Below are positions 25,717-34,069 of a stretch of DNA of 64,000 bases, piece after piece. The notes under the pieces are model-generated. The model did not search any database, had not been told where the DNA came from, and saw only the letters and a list, made by a program, of their open reading frames with translations. The stretch lies in assembly GCF_002007105.1 (NCBI RefSeq), contig NZ_MVBC01000014.1, positions 83,521-147,520 of the forward strand, read 5' to 3'. The stretch's first letter is position 1; every line of letters starts with the position of its first letter. The translations under genes were made by a program, and so were the position numbers. Origin of the DNA: Hymenobacter sp. CRA2. Lineage in GTDB: Bacteria; Bacteroidota; Bacteroidia; Cytophagales; Hymenobacteraceae.

Positions 25717-25928
25717 CGGGTTGATAACACCCGCCGCACGCTGCAAGGTCCTTACCGAAGCTTATTTACTGGATTATTTACCACTGACAATCAACCATAT
25801 AACTCCTAGCTAATCAGAGCTAAACACAGACTTACTCACATCATCATGTCGTTGTATCCGGAGTGCCAAATCCGCACCTTGAGGCCCTCTGTAGCGCGGG
25901 CTCCAGCCCTCGTTCCCCGCTTACCCAG

Positions 25929-26819
25929 ATGACTACCAGCCAGCTTATGTTCCTGCCCGCTACCCGCCTTCTGACCGTTTCGCTTTGCGCGCTGACTGCC
26001 GGCGCTTTTGCCCAGCGCACTTCCTCCCCGGCACCCCGCGCGGCCGTCGAAGCCATTGTGGCGGCCGAGCGGGCGTTTGCCCAGGCAGCGCTTATGCAGG
26101 GCACCAAAGCTGCTTTTTTGGCCACCATGGCCGATTCAGCCATTGTGTTCAGCCAGGCCCAGCCGGCGCTGGCGCACACCGTGTGGAGCGCCCGGCCGGC
26201 CCCCACTGCCGCCGAACCGGCCCTGCACTGGGGCCCGGCCGTGGCCGGTGCAGCCGCCTCGGGCGAGCTGGGCTACAGCACCGGGCCGTGGTTTATTCAG
26301 ACGCCCGAGGGCAAACGCGTAGCGTACGGGCAGTTTTTTACCATCTGGGCCCGGCAGCCCGACGGCCGCTACCGCTGGCTGCTCGATAACGGCATCAGCC
26401 ACCCCCTGCCGGCCGTGGTCGAGCCACCCGCGCAGGTTGTTTACCCCGCCGCGGGCGTGGTGAGCAAGGTAGCCGCACCGGCCGCCACCGCCCTGGATGA
26501 ACAGCTCACGGCCGACGCCACAGCCCAAGGCCTGCCCGGCGCTTATGCGGCGCGGCTGCACCCGCAGGCCCGCCTGCTGCGCGAAGGCGCGCTGCCGCTG
26601 ACCACGGCCGAGGCCATTCGGCAACAGCTGAGCGCGGAAGCCCCGCGCCGCTTTCTGCCCGCCGGGGGCCGCGTGGCCCGCTCGGGCGAGTTGGCTTACA
26701 CCTACGGCACCTACCAGAACACCGACGCCGCAGCCGCCCGTGGCAGCTACGTGCACCTGTGGCAGCGCGGCAAAACCGGCTGGCAGCTGCTGGCCGAAGT
26801 GTTTAACCCAGCCCCGTAA
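25929..26819 (+). CDS. Secreted protein with two SnoaL/DUF4440-like domains
   Basis: This 296-residue protein has a signal peptide (FLPATRLLTVSLCALTAGAFA) and two similar domains of about 120 residues each. Each begins with a helix typical of nuclear-transport-factor-2-like folds (AAERAFAQAALMQGTKAAFL and LTADATAQGLPGAYAARLH) and ends with W-x-L-L-x-x strands (YRWLLDNGIS, GWQLLAEVF). No catalytic residues are evident. The role may be ligand binding or unassigned hydrolysis in the periplasm. The start at 25929 fits the signal peptide. Confidence 0.7.
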   Translation: MTTSQLMFLPATRLLTVSLCALTAGAFAQRTSSPAPRAAVEAIVAAERAFAQAALMQGTKAAFLATMADSAIVFSQAQPALAHTVWSARPAPTAAEPALHWGPAVAGAAASGELGYSTGPWFIQTPEGKRVAYGQFFTIWARQPDGRYRWLLDNGISHPLPAVVEPPAQVVYPAAGVVSKVAAPAATALDEQLTADATAQGLPGAYAARLHPQARLLREGALPLTTAEAIRQQLSAEAPRRFLPAGGRVARSGELAYTYGTYQNTDAAAARGSYVHLWQRGKTGWQLLAEVFNPAP

Positions 26820-26955
26820 ACCAGCTTTTCAGCCGGCGGCGCCCTGAGCCGGCCGGCCACGGGCGAAAACATTAGCGGCCCCTTGGCAGTACTGAAAGCG
26901 CGACGGGTGCCGGCCGCGGGTGGCCGCGCCGCTTCCTCCGCTCCCCAGCTGCCCT

Positions 26956-27477
26956 ATGCCCGGCATCGAGGCCCCTTTGATTCTTACCCTGCAGCTCGAC
27001 GACGCGGCGCAGGCTTTTTTCGACGCTTTGCGGCAGGCGCATTTTCCGCCCGAGCGCAACTACCTCGCCGCGCACCTCACGCTGTTTCACCACTTGCCGG
27101 GGGCTGAGCTGGACGACATTGAGGCTTACCTGACGGCCCGCAGCCGCGCGCAGGCACCCATACCGCTGGACGTCACGGGCCTGCAGTTTCTGGGCCGCGG
27201 CGTGGCCTACGCCCTCAGCAGCCCCGCCACCGAAGCGCTGCACCGCGAGTTGCAGGCCCACTGGCTGCCGCACCTCACGCCGCAGGACCAGCAGCGCCGC
27301 CGCCCGCACGTAACGGTGCAAAACAAAGTATCCCCCGAACAGGCCCGGGCGCTACACCAGCAGCTCCAGGCCGAATTTGTGCCGTTTGCGGCCACGGGCA
27401 CGGGCCTGCGGCTGTGGGCCTACTGCGGTGGCCCCTGGGAGCTGCTGCGCACCTTTCCGTTTGGCACCAACTCCTAA
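26956..27477 (+). CDS. 2'-5' RNA ligase family protein (2H phosphoesterase)
   Basis: This 173-residue protein carries the two H-x-T/S motifs of the 2H superfamily: AHLTLFHHL and RPHVTVQNKV, which together form the active site. The family includes RNA 2'-5' ligases and cyclic phosphodiesterases; the reaction here is unproven. ATG at 26956 is preferred to an upstream GTG at 26920. The nicotinamidase gene follows 74 bases later. Confidence 0.88.
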   Translation: MPGIEAPLILTLQLDDAAQAFFDALRQAHFPPERNYLAAHLTLFHHLPGAELDDIEAYLTARSRAQAPIPLDVTGLQFLGRGVAYALSSPATEALHRELQAHWLPHLTPQDQQRRRPHVTVQNKVSPEQARALHQQLQAEFVPFAATGTGLRLWAYCGGPWELLRTFPFGTNS

Positions 27478-27499
27478 AGCCCCACGGTGCCCCGGACGT

Positions 27500-27507
27500 T
27501 ACTTTTG
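27500..27507 (+). promoter_or_regulatory. Candidate -7 box for the nicotinamidase gene
   Basis: TACTTTTG matches TAnnTTTG and lies 45 bases before the ATG at 27552. No -33 TTG at the expected distance was seen. Confidence 0.45.
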
Positions 27508-27551
27508 CCCCGGCTCACCTCCTACCCACTACCACCTACCAACTGCTCCTA

Positions 27552-28166
27552 ATGAAAGCGCTGCTGCTGATTGATATCCAAAACGACTTTGTCCCGGGCG
27601 GGGCGCTGGCAGTGCCCGAGGGCGACCAGATCATTGCGCTGGTCAACCGCCTGCAGCCGCAGTTCGATCTGGTGGTGGCTACCCAGGACTGGCACCCGGC
27701 CGGCCACCTGAGCTTTGCCAGCAGCCACCCCGGCCGTCAGCTGTTCGAGCACATTGATCTGGAAGGCCTCGACCAGGTACTCTGGCCCGACCACTGCGTG
27801 CAGGGCACACCCGGCGCCGAGCTGCACCCAGCCCTTGATCAGCACCGCATCGAAGCGGTGTTCCGCAAGGGCACCAGCCCCGACATCGACAGCTACAGCG
27901 GCCTCTTCGACAACGGCCACCGCAAAGCCACCGGCCTAGCCGACTACCTGCGCGGCCGCGGCGTGACGCAGGTGTACGTGGCCGGCCTGGCCGCCGACTA
28001 CTGCGTGTACTTCACGGCCAAAGACGCCCAGCAGGAAGGCTTCGATACCTACCTGATCGAGGATGCTACCCGGGCCATTTCGCCCGAGGGCTTCGAGCAG
28101 GCCAAGGCCGACCTGGCCGCGCACGGCGGCCACGTGGTGCACAGCCAGCAGGTGCTGAGCCGCTAA
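27552..28166 (+). CDS. pncA: Nicotinamidase
   Basis: This 204-residue cysteine hydrolase of the isochorismatase fold converts nicotinamide to nicotinate in NAD salvage. The catalytic Asp is in LLIDIQNDFVPGGALAV, the metal-binding DWHPAGHLSF follows, the Lys is in VFRKGT, and the nucleophile Cys is in GLAADYCVYFTA. All catalytic elements are intact. ATG at 27552 matches the family N-terminus; the longer frame upstream is not used. The last bases overlap the end of the convergent cupin gene. Confidence 0.95.
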   Translation: MKALLLIDIQNDFVPGGALAVPEGDQIIALVNRLQPQFDLVVATQDWHPAGHLSFASSHPGRQLFEHIDLEGLDQVLWPDHCVQGTPGAELHPALDQHRIEAVFRKGTSPDIDSYSGLFDNGHRKATGLADYLRGRGVTQVYVAGLAADYCVYFTAKDAQQEGFDTYLIEDATRAISPEGFEQAKADLAAHGGHVVHSQQVLSR

Positions 28167-28744
28167 CGGCGTCTTGTCGCAGCTAGCGGCGCGGGCTGCA
28201 TTCGGGGGCCGTACACGGCCTTCAGCCCGATGAGCCGGGCCAGCGGACGCAGGAAGGCAAATATGGTTTGCTGCAGCCAGCGCGGAGGTTTTGCCAACCG
28301 AAATTCGGCCGCGTACTCGTGCAGCAGCAGCGAGGTTTGCAGCCAGCCCGGCGTGCCCTCCGCCGTGACCAGGCCGGATTGCGCCAGCGAAAACAGCGTT
28401 TCCAGAAACTCCTCGGTGCGCAGGGCCGGGCGCGTACTCCAGCGCACCACGGCGCGGGTCGGGCTGCCGTTCCACATGGCGTGTACCTGTCCTGGCCCGA
28501 TGCGCAGCCGCTCGCCGCGCTGCAGCGTGCGCAGCTGCCCGTCGAGGCGCACCATCAGCTCGCCCTGCAGCACCTCAAACAGCTCCTCCTGCTGCGGGTG
28601 AAAGTGCGGCAGCGGCTCCGGCCCCCAGGCCCGGTAACTCGATTCCAGCACCAGCTCGGTGCCGGCACTTTGCCGGGCGGTGGTCATGAAGTAAATGGTT
28701 TGACCCGTTACGGGGTTTTCGAGGGCTTGTCCGGGATAGGGCAT
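28163..28744 (-). CDS. Cupin domain-containing protein
   Basis: This 193-residue protein has a beta-barrel cupin core. The first motif, HFHPQQEELFEVLQGEL, provides the metal ligands H-x-H and E; a second (RIGPGQVHAMWNG) supplies the last His. A C-terminal helical region with hydrophobic stretches (IFAFLRPLARLIGL) follows. The metal and substrate are unknown. I chose ATG at 28744, which opens with a conserved-looking MPYPGQALENPVTG. Starts at 28786 and 28795 are possible. Confidence 0.8.
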   Translation of the reverse strand: MPYPGQALENPVTGQTIYFMTTARQSAGTELVLESSYRAWGPEPLPHFHPQQEELFEVLQGELMVRLDGQLRTLQRGERLRIGPGQVHAMWNGSPTRAVVRWSTRPALRTEEFLETLFSLAQSGLVTAEGTPGWLQTSLLLHEYAAEFRLAKPPRWLQQTIFAFLRPLARLIGLKAVYGPRMQPAPLAATRRR

Positions 28745-28810
28745 AACGCGAATGGCAGTAAGCAAAAGGGCGCAACGCCAGGCCATTAGCCGCACGCCGC
28801 ATCAACTGTG

Positions 28811-28818
28811 CAAAGGTA
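28811..28818 (-). promoter_or_regulatory. Candidate -7 box for the cupin gene
   Basis: TACCTTTG on the minus strand matches TAnnTTTG and lies upstream of all candidate starts of the cupin gene. The expected -33 element was not identified. Confidence 0.45.
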
Positions 28819-29006
28819 CCGCGTATACCAAACGCGTTGATTCACATGTTGATGTGAGAACCAGTCATTATCCAGCCACATAGCCATGCGAACCAGCCCG
28901 GCGCCGGCACACGGCCAGCTGGCACGGCGCCGGATACAACCTTTGCCCGCGGCCCGGGGTAGAGGAGGCAGGCGGCCGGGCACAGGGCTGCCGGCGCTGC
29001 ATTGCT

Positions 29007-30107
29007 ATGTCCGACCTTGGCCTGGACCTCCCCTACCAACTTTCCATTGCCCTCGAAACGGCCGGCGTGGTGCTGGGCGGCCTCGCAGTGGGCCTGCTTC
29101 TGAAGTGGCTCGTCTTTGCGCTGCTGCGCGTGCACAGCCGCCACACCGAGTCGCTGGTGACGGCCTCGGTGGCGCGCTGGCTGAGCCAGCCGAGCACGTA
29201 CTTCCTGCCCGTGCTGGTGCTTTCGTTTATGCTGCCGCTGGCCCCGCTGGCCCCGAAGCCCTTCGAGGTGCTGCGGCGGATAACGGAAGCGGCGCTCATC
29301 AGCACGTTTGCCTGGTGCCTGGTGCGGGTCGTCAACGTGGCGGAAGACCTCATTCGGCAGCATTACCAGCTCACCGAAGCCGACAACCTGCGGGTGCGCA
29401 AGCTGTACACGCAGCTGCAGTTCGTGCGCAAGTTCGTCGTATCGCTGATCATTTTCCTGGCCGGAGCGCTTATTCTGATGGGCTTTGCCACGGTGCGCAA
29501 AATCGGCACCGGGCTGCTTACCTCGGCCGGCATTGTGAGCGTCATCGTGGGCTTTGCCGCGCAGCGCTCCATCAGCAACCTGCTGGCTGGCTTTCAACTA
29601 GCCTTTACCCAGCCCATCCGCATCGACGACGTGCTGGTGGTGGAGGGCGAATGGGGCCGCGTGGAGGAAATTACCTTCACCTACGTGGTGCTGCGCCTCT
29701 GGGACGAGCGGCGCCTGGTGCTGCCCCTGAACTACTTCATCGAGAAGCCCTTCCAGAACTGGACGCGCACCACCTCGCAGCTGCTGGGCACGGCCCTGAT
29801 TTACACCGATTATACCATCCCCGTCGACGCCGTACGGCAGGAACTGCAGCGCATTGCCGAGGCCTCCAAGTACTGGGACAAGCGCGTGTGCGTGCTGCAC
29901 GTCACCGACTCGAAGGAGCGCACACTGGAACTGCGGGCCCTCGTCAGCGCCGCCAACTCCGGCAACCTGTGGGAGCTGCGCTGCGAAGTGCGCGAAAAAC
30001 TGGTGGCCTTCGTGCAGCAGCACTACCCCGAGTGCCTGCCCAAAACGCGCACGGAGTCGGCGCCCGAAGCGGCCACCAGCAGCCTGGCCGGTGCATTGGA
30101 GCCTTGA
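29007..30107 (+). CDS. MscS-type mechanosensitive ion channel
   Basis: This 366-residue inner-membrane channel has helices near residues 18-38, 65-85, 90-110 and 140-165. They are followed by the pore-lining helix and beta domain (GFAAQRSISNLLAGFQLAFTQPIRIDDVLVVEGEWGRVEEI), which is a strong MscS signature. The C-terminal domain has a typical fold and a 50-residue variable tail. It would release solutes during hypo-osmotic shock. It appears to be a single-gene unit. Confidence 0.93.
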   Translation: MSDLGLDLPYQLSIALETAGVVLGGLAVGLLLKWLVFALLRVHSRHTESLVTASVARWLSQPSTYFLPVLVLSFMLPLAPLAPKPFEVLRRITEAALISTFAWCLVRVVNVAEDLIRQHYQLTEADNLRVRKLYTQLQFVRKFVVSLIIFLAGALILMGFATVRKIGTGLLTSAGIVSVIVGFAAQRSISNLLAGFQLAFTQPIRIDDVLVVEGEWGRVEEITFTYVVLRLWDERRLVLPLNYFIEKPFQNWTRTTSQLLGTALIYTDYTIPVDAVRQELQRIAEASKYWDKRVCVLHVTDSKERTLELRALVSAANSGNLWELRCEVREKLVAFVQQHYPECLPKTRTESAPEAATSSLAGALEP

Positions 30108-30173
30108 TGCCGACCTAGTACCAGTAGCCGCGGCCACTTACCACAGATAGGCAAGTGGCCGCGGCTGAGGCCA

Positions 30174-30914
30174 TTAGCTAAAGCGGCTGTTCATGGCCGC
30201 CGTGGCGGCGTCCAGCTCGGCCCGGGAGGCCAGGCGGCGCTCTTCGGAGGTGCCGAAGCCCACTTCCAGTTCGCCGGCGGCCAGGCGCGCCATTACCGAG
30301 TCGGCAAACTCATTTACCGGCACCCCAAAGGTGTGCAGGCCCGTGCCGCCCAGGTCGGTATTGACGGCCGGCGGCACGATTTCCAGCACCTCAATGCTGG
30401 TGTCGCGCAGCTGATGGCGCAGGGCGATGGTGAAGGAATGCAGGGCGGCTTTGGTGGCCCCGTAGATAGGCGCAAACGTGGGCGGCGTGAAGGCCAGCCC
30501 GGACGTGACATTGATGATGGCAGCCCCGGCTTGCTGCCGCAGGTGCGGCACGAACAACCCCGCCAGGTGCACCGGCGCCTCGAAGTTGATGGCAATTTCG
30601 GCTTGCCGCTCGCTCCACGCCTCCTCGTCGGCGACCTGCAGGCGGCGCTGCACGCCGGCGTTGTTCACCAGCACGTTGAGCCCGGGAAACTCACGCGTGG
30701 CCCAGTCGCGCAGGGCGGTGCGCTCTTCGGCCGAAGCCACGTCGCAGACGCGGGTGTGCAGGCCGGGGAGCTGCTGCTGGGCCTGCTGAAGTACATCGGC
30801 GCGGCGGCCCATGGCAATGACGGTGCTGCCGGCCTGCAGAAAGCGCGCGGCGAGGGCCAGGCCGATGCCCGTGGCGCCGCCGGTGATGAGAACAGTATTG
30901 CCGCCGAGGTTCAT
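30174..30914 (-). CDS. SDR family oxidoreductase (DltE-like)
   Basis: This 246-residue Rossmann protein has the cofactor motif TGGATGIGLALA, the NNAGVQ motif, the catalytic Ser in INVTSGLAF and YGATK with Tyr and Lys. The layout matches classical short-chain dehydrogenases and the DltE-type subgroup (PAVNTDLGGTGLH). NAD(P)H use is expected; the substrate is unknown. ATG at 30914 opens directly into the first strand. Confidence 0.9.
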   Translation of the reverse strand: MNLGGNTVLITGGATGIGLALAARFLQAGSTVIAMGRRADVLQQAQQQLPGLHTRVCDVASAEERTALRDWATREFPGLNVLVNNAGVQRRLQVADEEAWSERQAEIAINFEAPVHLAGLFVPHLRQQAGAAIINVTSGLAFTPPTFAPIYGATKAALHSFTIALRHQLRDTSIEVLEIVPPAVNTDLGGTGLHTFGVPVNEFADSVMARLAAGELEVGFGTSEERRLASRAELDAATAAMNSRFS

Positions 30915-31096
30915 GCGCACGAAAAATTTGGGTGGAACTGAAACGGCGTTAATACCAGCCAGCAGCCCGTTTGGTTGGCCTCCGCGCCGATAATTTTTCC
31001 GTGCGCCCGGCACCAACGGGCTGGGCGTGCCGTTGTGCTGGCGGCTTCGGCGCCGGTTTCGTACCTTGGCGGAAGCCGCTTTTGCCCCGACTTTCT

Positions 31097-31681
31097 ATGC
31101 TGCGCCACCTGCTCCCCTCCGCCTTTTTGCTTTTACCGCTGCTGGCCACCTCGGCCGCCCATGCCCAATCGGCCGCGGCAGCCGACGTGCCGCCCGCGCC
31201 GGGCCTGCGCACCTCGCCGCTGACTTACAGCCTGAACGCCGGGGCCGTATTTGCCGGTCGTTTTGGCTCGGCTACTTACCTCAGCCCGCGGGTGAACTAC
31301 CAGCTTACCAACCGCCTGCAGCTGTTCGGGGGCCTTACCTACCTACGCAGCATGCCCGGCGCGGCTTATTTGCCGGCCAGCGAGCTGGGCACCAAAGCCA
31401 ACGCCTGGGCGGGCACCAACCACTACCTGCTGCAGGGCGGCGGCACGTACGCCCTCAGCCCGCGTCTTTCGCTCACGGGCAGCGCCTGGAAAGACTTTTC
31501 GCCCGCAGGGCCGGCCGTCAACCCCTACGCGGGCTTTGGCGGCAACCTGGGCCAGGGCGTGAATCTGCGCGCCGACTACCACATCACGGAGCATTTTTCC
31601 GTGTCGGGCGGCGTGCGGGTGTCGCAGGGCAGCACGGCCCCGGGCTACGCGCCCGTACTGGGCGCGCCGGTGGGCTACTAA
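31097..31681 (+). CDS. Hypothetical outer-membrane beta-barrel protein
   Basis: This 194-residue protein has a signal peptide (LRHLLPSAFLLLPLLATSAAHAQ) followed by alternating hydrophobic strands and aromatic girdle residues (YLSPRVNYQLTNRLQLFGGLTYL, LRADYHITEHFSVSGGVRVS). It looks like a small eight-strand barrel but no family was recognised. ATG at 31097 fits the signal peptide. A strong terminator follows the stop. Confidence 0.7.
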   Translation: MLRHLLPSAFLLLPLLATSAAHAQSAAAADVPPAPGLRTSPLTYSLNAGAVFAGRFGSATYLSPRVNYQLTNRLQLFGGLTYLRSMPGAAYLPASELGTKANAWAGTNHYLLQGGGTYALSPRLSLTGSAWKDFSPAGPAVNPYAGFGGNLGQGVNLRADYHITEHFSVSGGVRVSQGSTAPGYAPVLGAPVGY

Positions 31682-31725
31682 GCCCCGGCGGGTCGCAGCC
31701 CACATTCGTATTGCATAGCTTTATC

Positions 31726-31764
31726 AGCAACGGCCCGGCTACTGCAGCCGGGCCGTTGCTTTTT
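31726..31764 (+). terminator. Intrinsic terminator after the barrel gene
   Basis: Perfect 15-base arms (31726-31740 and 31746-31760, core AACGGCCCGGCT) surround a 5-base loop, with four further T residues after the stem. There is no T-run on the opposite strand. Confidence 0.88.
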
Positions 31765-32275
31765 ACTGATTGCCCGCGCCGTAGAAGCGCCGCGTCAGGT
31801 ACGCAATGGGCAGCCCGATCATCAGCACCAGAATGCCCAGGTTCAGAGCTATGCCCACCGGGGTGAGCGGCCGCGGTGGCACCTGCGACAAGGGCACCAC
31901 AACCAAGTTCATTAGGGCCCACACCGCGGCTCCGTACAGCACGCCGCTGCGTGCCCAGTGCCGCCGCAGCACCGGCCACGCACGGGCCGCAGTCACAAAC
32001 AGCGTCGTCCAGATCAGGGCAATGAGGTAGTGCAGGCCCAGGCCCAACAGCGCCGAACTAGCCCCGCCCTGGTACGCGGCCGGCCCCAGCACGCCGCTGG
32101 CCACTGACTGCAAGATCTGCACGGGGGTGGCCGTGCCGCGCAACACGCCAAATACGATTATGGCCGTGACGATATCCAGGGTGCCAGCCACTAGTACTAT
32201 GCGCAATAATCGGCTGCCGTGCGCAGCTTTCGGAGGGACGGCGGCCGTACGGCTGGGTTGAATGGTTGGGTTCAT
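31763..32275 (-). CDS. Hypothetical four-helix membrane protein
   Basis: This 170-residue protein has four predicted helices (LVAGTLDIVTAIIVFGVL, LGLGLHYLIALIWTTLFVTA, GAAVWALMNLVVVPL and ALNLGILVLMIGLPIAYL). Patterning resembles DUF1440/YagU-like membrane proteins; that link is tentative. An AT-rich stretch upstream of the start (32285-32320) could hold the promoter. The stop touches the terminator of the convergent gene. Confidence 0.6.
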   Translation of the reverse strand: MNPTIQPSRTAAVPPKAAHGSRLLRIVLVAGTLDIVTAIIVFGVLRGTATPVQILQSVASGVLGPAAYQGGASSALLGLGLHYLIALIWTTLFVTAARAWPVLRRHWARSGVLYGAAVWALMNLVVVPLSQVPPRPLTPVGIALNLGILVLMIGLPIAYLTRRFYGAGNQ

Positions 32276-32419
32276 AGGTCAACAATATAGCTACTGATAA
32301 ATATATATTTTCCGTCCGATAAAAGCATAAGCAACACTGCCAAGGCATTGATATTGTGCACCATTGCCCTGCCCTATTCCCGCTACTAAGTCCGACTTCT
32401 TTGGTAGCTACTCCTGATT

Positions 32420-33634
32420 TTATCTGGGCGCCACGGCGCGGGTAAGCAGTTCCTCGTCGGGCTTCACCACCGCAATGCTCTCTGCCGGACTGGTGGGCAC
32501 CTTTCCGGATTTGGGGACGCGCGACTTGCGCAGCGGACGTCTCAGGGCCAACTGCCCGGAGTTTGAGCTGGATGCGGCAGACCCGTCCGGCTGGGCGTTG
32601 GGTCGCAGCAAGAGCTGGTAGTGCAGGTAATCCAGCACGATATCGAAGCGCCGCAACGCCGCTAGGCCCAGGGTACCGTTGCGTGGCACCTCAATGCGGC
32701 TGCCCAGGTTGCTGGAATCCGGGAAGGAGGTTAGAAGCGAGCTAAGTGCGTAGCACCCCAGTTGCAGCCGGGATATGCGGCCCAGGTAGCCGGTGATGGG
32801 GCCGCTCAAGCCGTGCCCCACCACGGCGCGCGTGCGCCGTGCCGGCAGGCACAGGCGCGGATCAGAAGCGGTTTCCAGCGAGAGGGCGTGCCCGGCGCCG
32901 GTGTCCACGACCAACTTCAGCGGCAGCACCAGCGAATCGGTCACGGCGATGGAGGCATTGACGCAGGCCTTGTTGCCCTCCAGCGTGAGCGGCAGTCTTG
33001 CCCAGGCGTGGTCTTGCAGGTCGAGCGGCTGCGCCGGATCCGCAAAGATGACCTGATTCAACCGGGGTTGAATGGTTACGACGAAGCTGCGAAACAGATC
33101 ATAGCCGAGGATGCCGTGCAACGGCAGGCCCAGCAGTTTGTTGGTCACCGCCTGGGTGGTCACCACGAACGACAGCGCCGGGGCTTCGATCTGCCCAAAC
33201 TCCAAGCGCCCGGGCCTGCTCCAGTACGCGGCGTGGGGCGCCTGCCGCCCCACGCCGGCCAGGGTGCACGTAGCCGCCGAGGCGGGCCCGAGCAGCTCCC
33301 CCACCTTCGGGTCGGTGATGACACTGGCGGAAGTGCCGGTATCGAGCAGGAAGTTGAACGGCCCCTGGCCGTTCAGCCGGGCCACGATGATGATAAACCC
33401 GTGCCCGCCCTTGTACGAAATGGCTACTTGCCGCAGGTGGTCCTGCTTGAAGCGAAAAGGCAGGTTCAGGGCGGCACTGGGTCCGGCCTGCCCGTTGTGC
33501 GCCGCTAGCAGCAGGGCGCCCCACCAGAGCACGTAAGCCAGCCATCGGCTTAGCCAGCCTCCCCGGCCACGACACTGCCGGGCGGGCGCGTTGGAGGCTT
33601 CAATTCCGCTCACCTGGCGCGTAGTACTTGCCAT
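32420..33634 (-). CDS. Retropepsin-like aspartic protease
   Basis: The protein has 404 residues. A hydrophobic N-terminal segment (WLAYVLWWGALLLAAHNGQA) suggests export or anchoring. Two D-T-G active-site motifs, FNFLLDTGTSASVI and LKLVVDTGAGHALSL, show two retropepsin-like lobes, so one chain could form a complete active site. Similar aspartyl proteases are common in Bacteroidota and are usually periplasmic or surface-linked. The substrate is unknown. The C-terminal 50 residues are charged and low in complexity. Confidence 0.85.
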   Translation of the reverse strand: MASTTRQVSGIEASNAPARQCRGRGGWLSRWLAYVLWWGALLLAAHNGQAGPSAALNLPFRFKQDHLRQVAISYKGGHGFIIIVARLNGQGPFNFLLDTGTSASVITDPKVGELLGPASAATCTLAGVGRQAPHAAYWSRPGRLEFGQIEAPALSFVVTTQAVTNKLLGLPLHGILGYDLFRSFVVTIQPRLNQVIFADPAQPLDLQDHAWARLPLTLEGNKACVNASIAVTDSLVLPLKLVVDTGAGHALSLETASDPRLCLPARRTRAVVGHGLSGPITGYLGRISRLQLGCYALSSLLTSFPDSSNLGSRIEVPRNGTLGLAALRRFDIVLDYLHYQLLLRPNAQPDGSAASSSNSGQLALRRPLRKSRVPKSGKVPTSPAESIAVVKPDEELLTRAVAPR

Positions 33635-34069
33635 GGCCCAAGAAGTTAGGGTGCCCGGACCGGTACCGCCGGCGCCCCTGCGGCGCCCTGCTACCGAAAT
33701 CCGCCCCTATACAATCACCTGCGGCCGCGGGCTTCAACGCCTATTGTGTGAAGTGCCCGGTTCCTGGTGCAAGGTGCTGGTTTGAGGGCGTGGGCAGCAG
33801 GGCGCGGCGCCGGCCAAGCCGGCAAGCGGCACTACGACCAGAAGTATAGAAACCTATACCTTCAACTTGCTAACAACCTACTGATAACCTGATCAATAAC
33901 CAATAATCAGCAAACACTCCACACGGCAAAAAGAGCGCCTTGAATAAGAAGCCGGGCGCCCGAAAAAATAAGCAGTGCCCTTCGGAAAGAGGGGTGAGTT
34001 CTTGCCCGAATCGGCTGCTCCAAGCGGGCACCCTACGGCTTTTTCACTCACCTGCCTACTGCTCCTTTT
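33635..34069. other. Intergenic region upstream of susC-like gene
   Basis: This is a 435-base gap. It turns AT-rich between 33840 and 33930, which could hold the promoter of the SusC/SusD pair, but no clear TAnnTTTG box was found. No gene is evident. Confidence 0.5.
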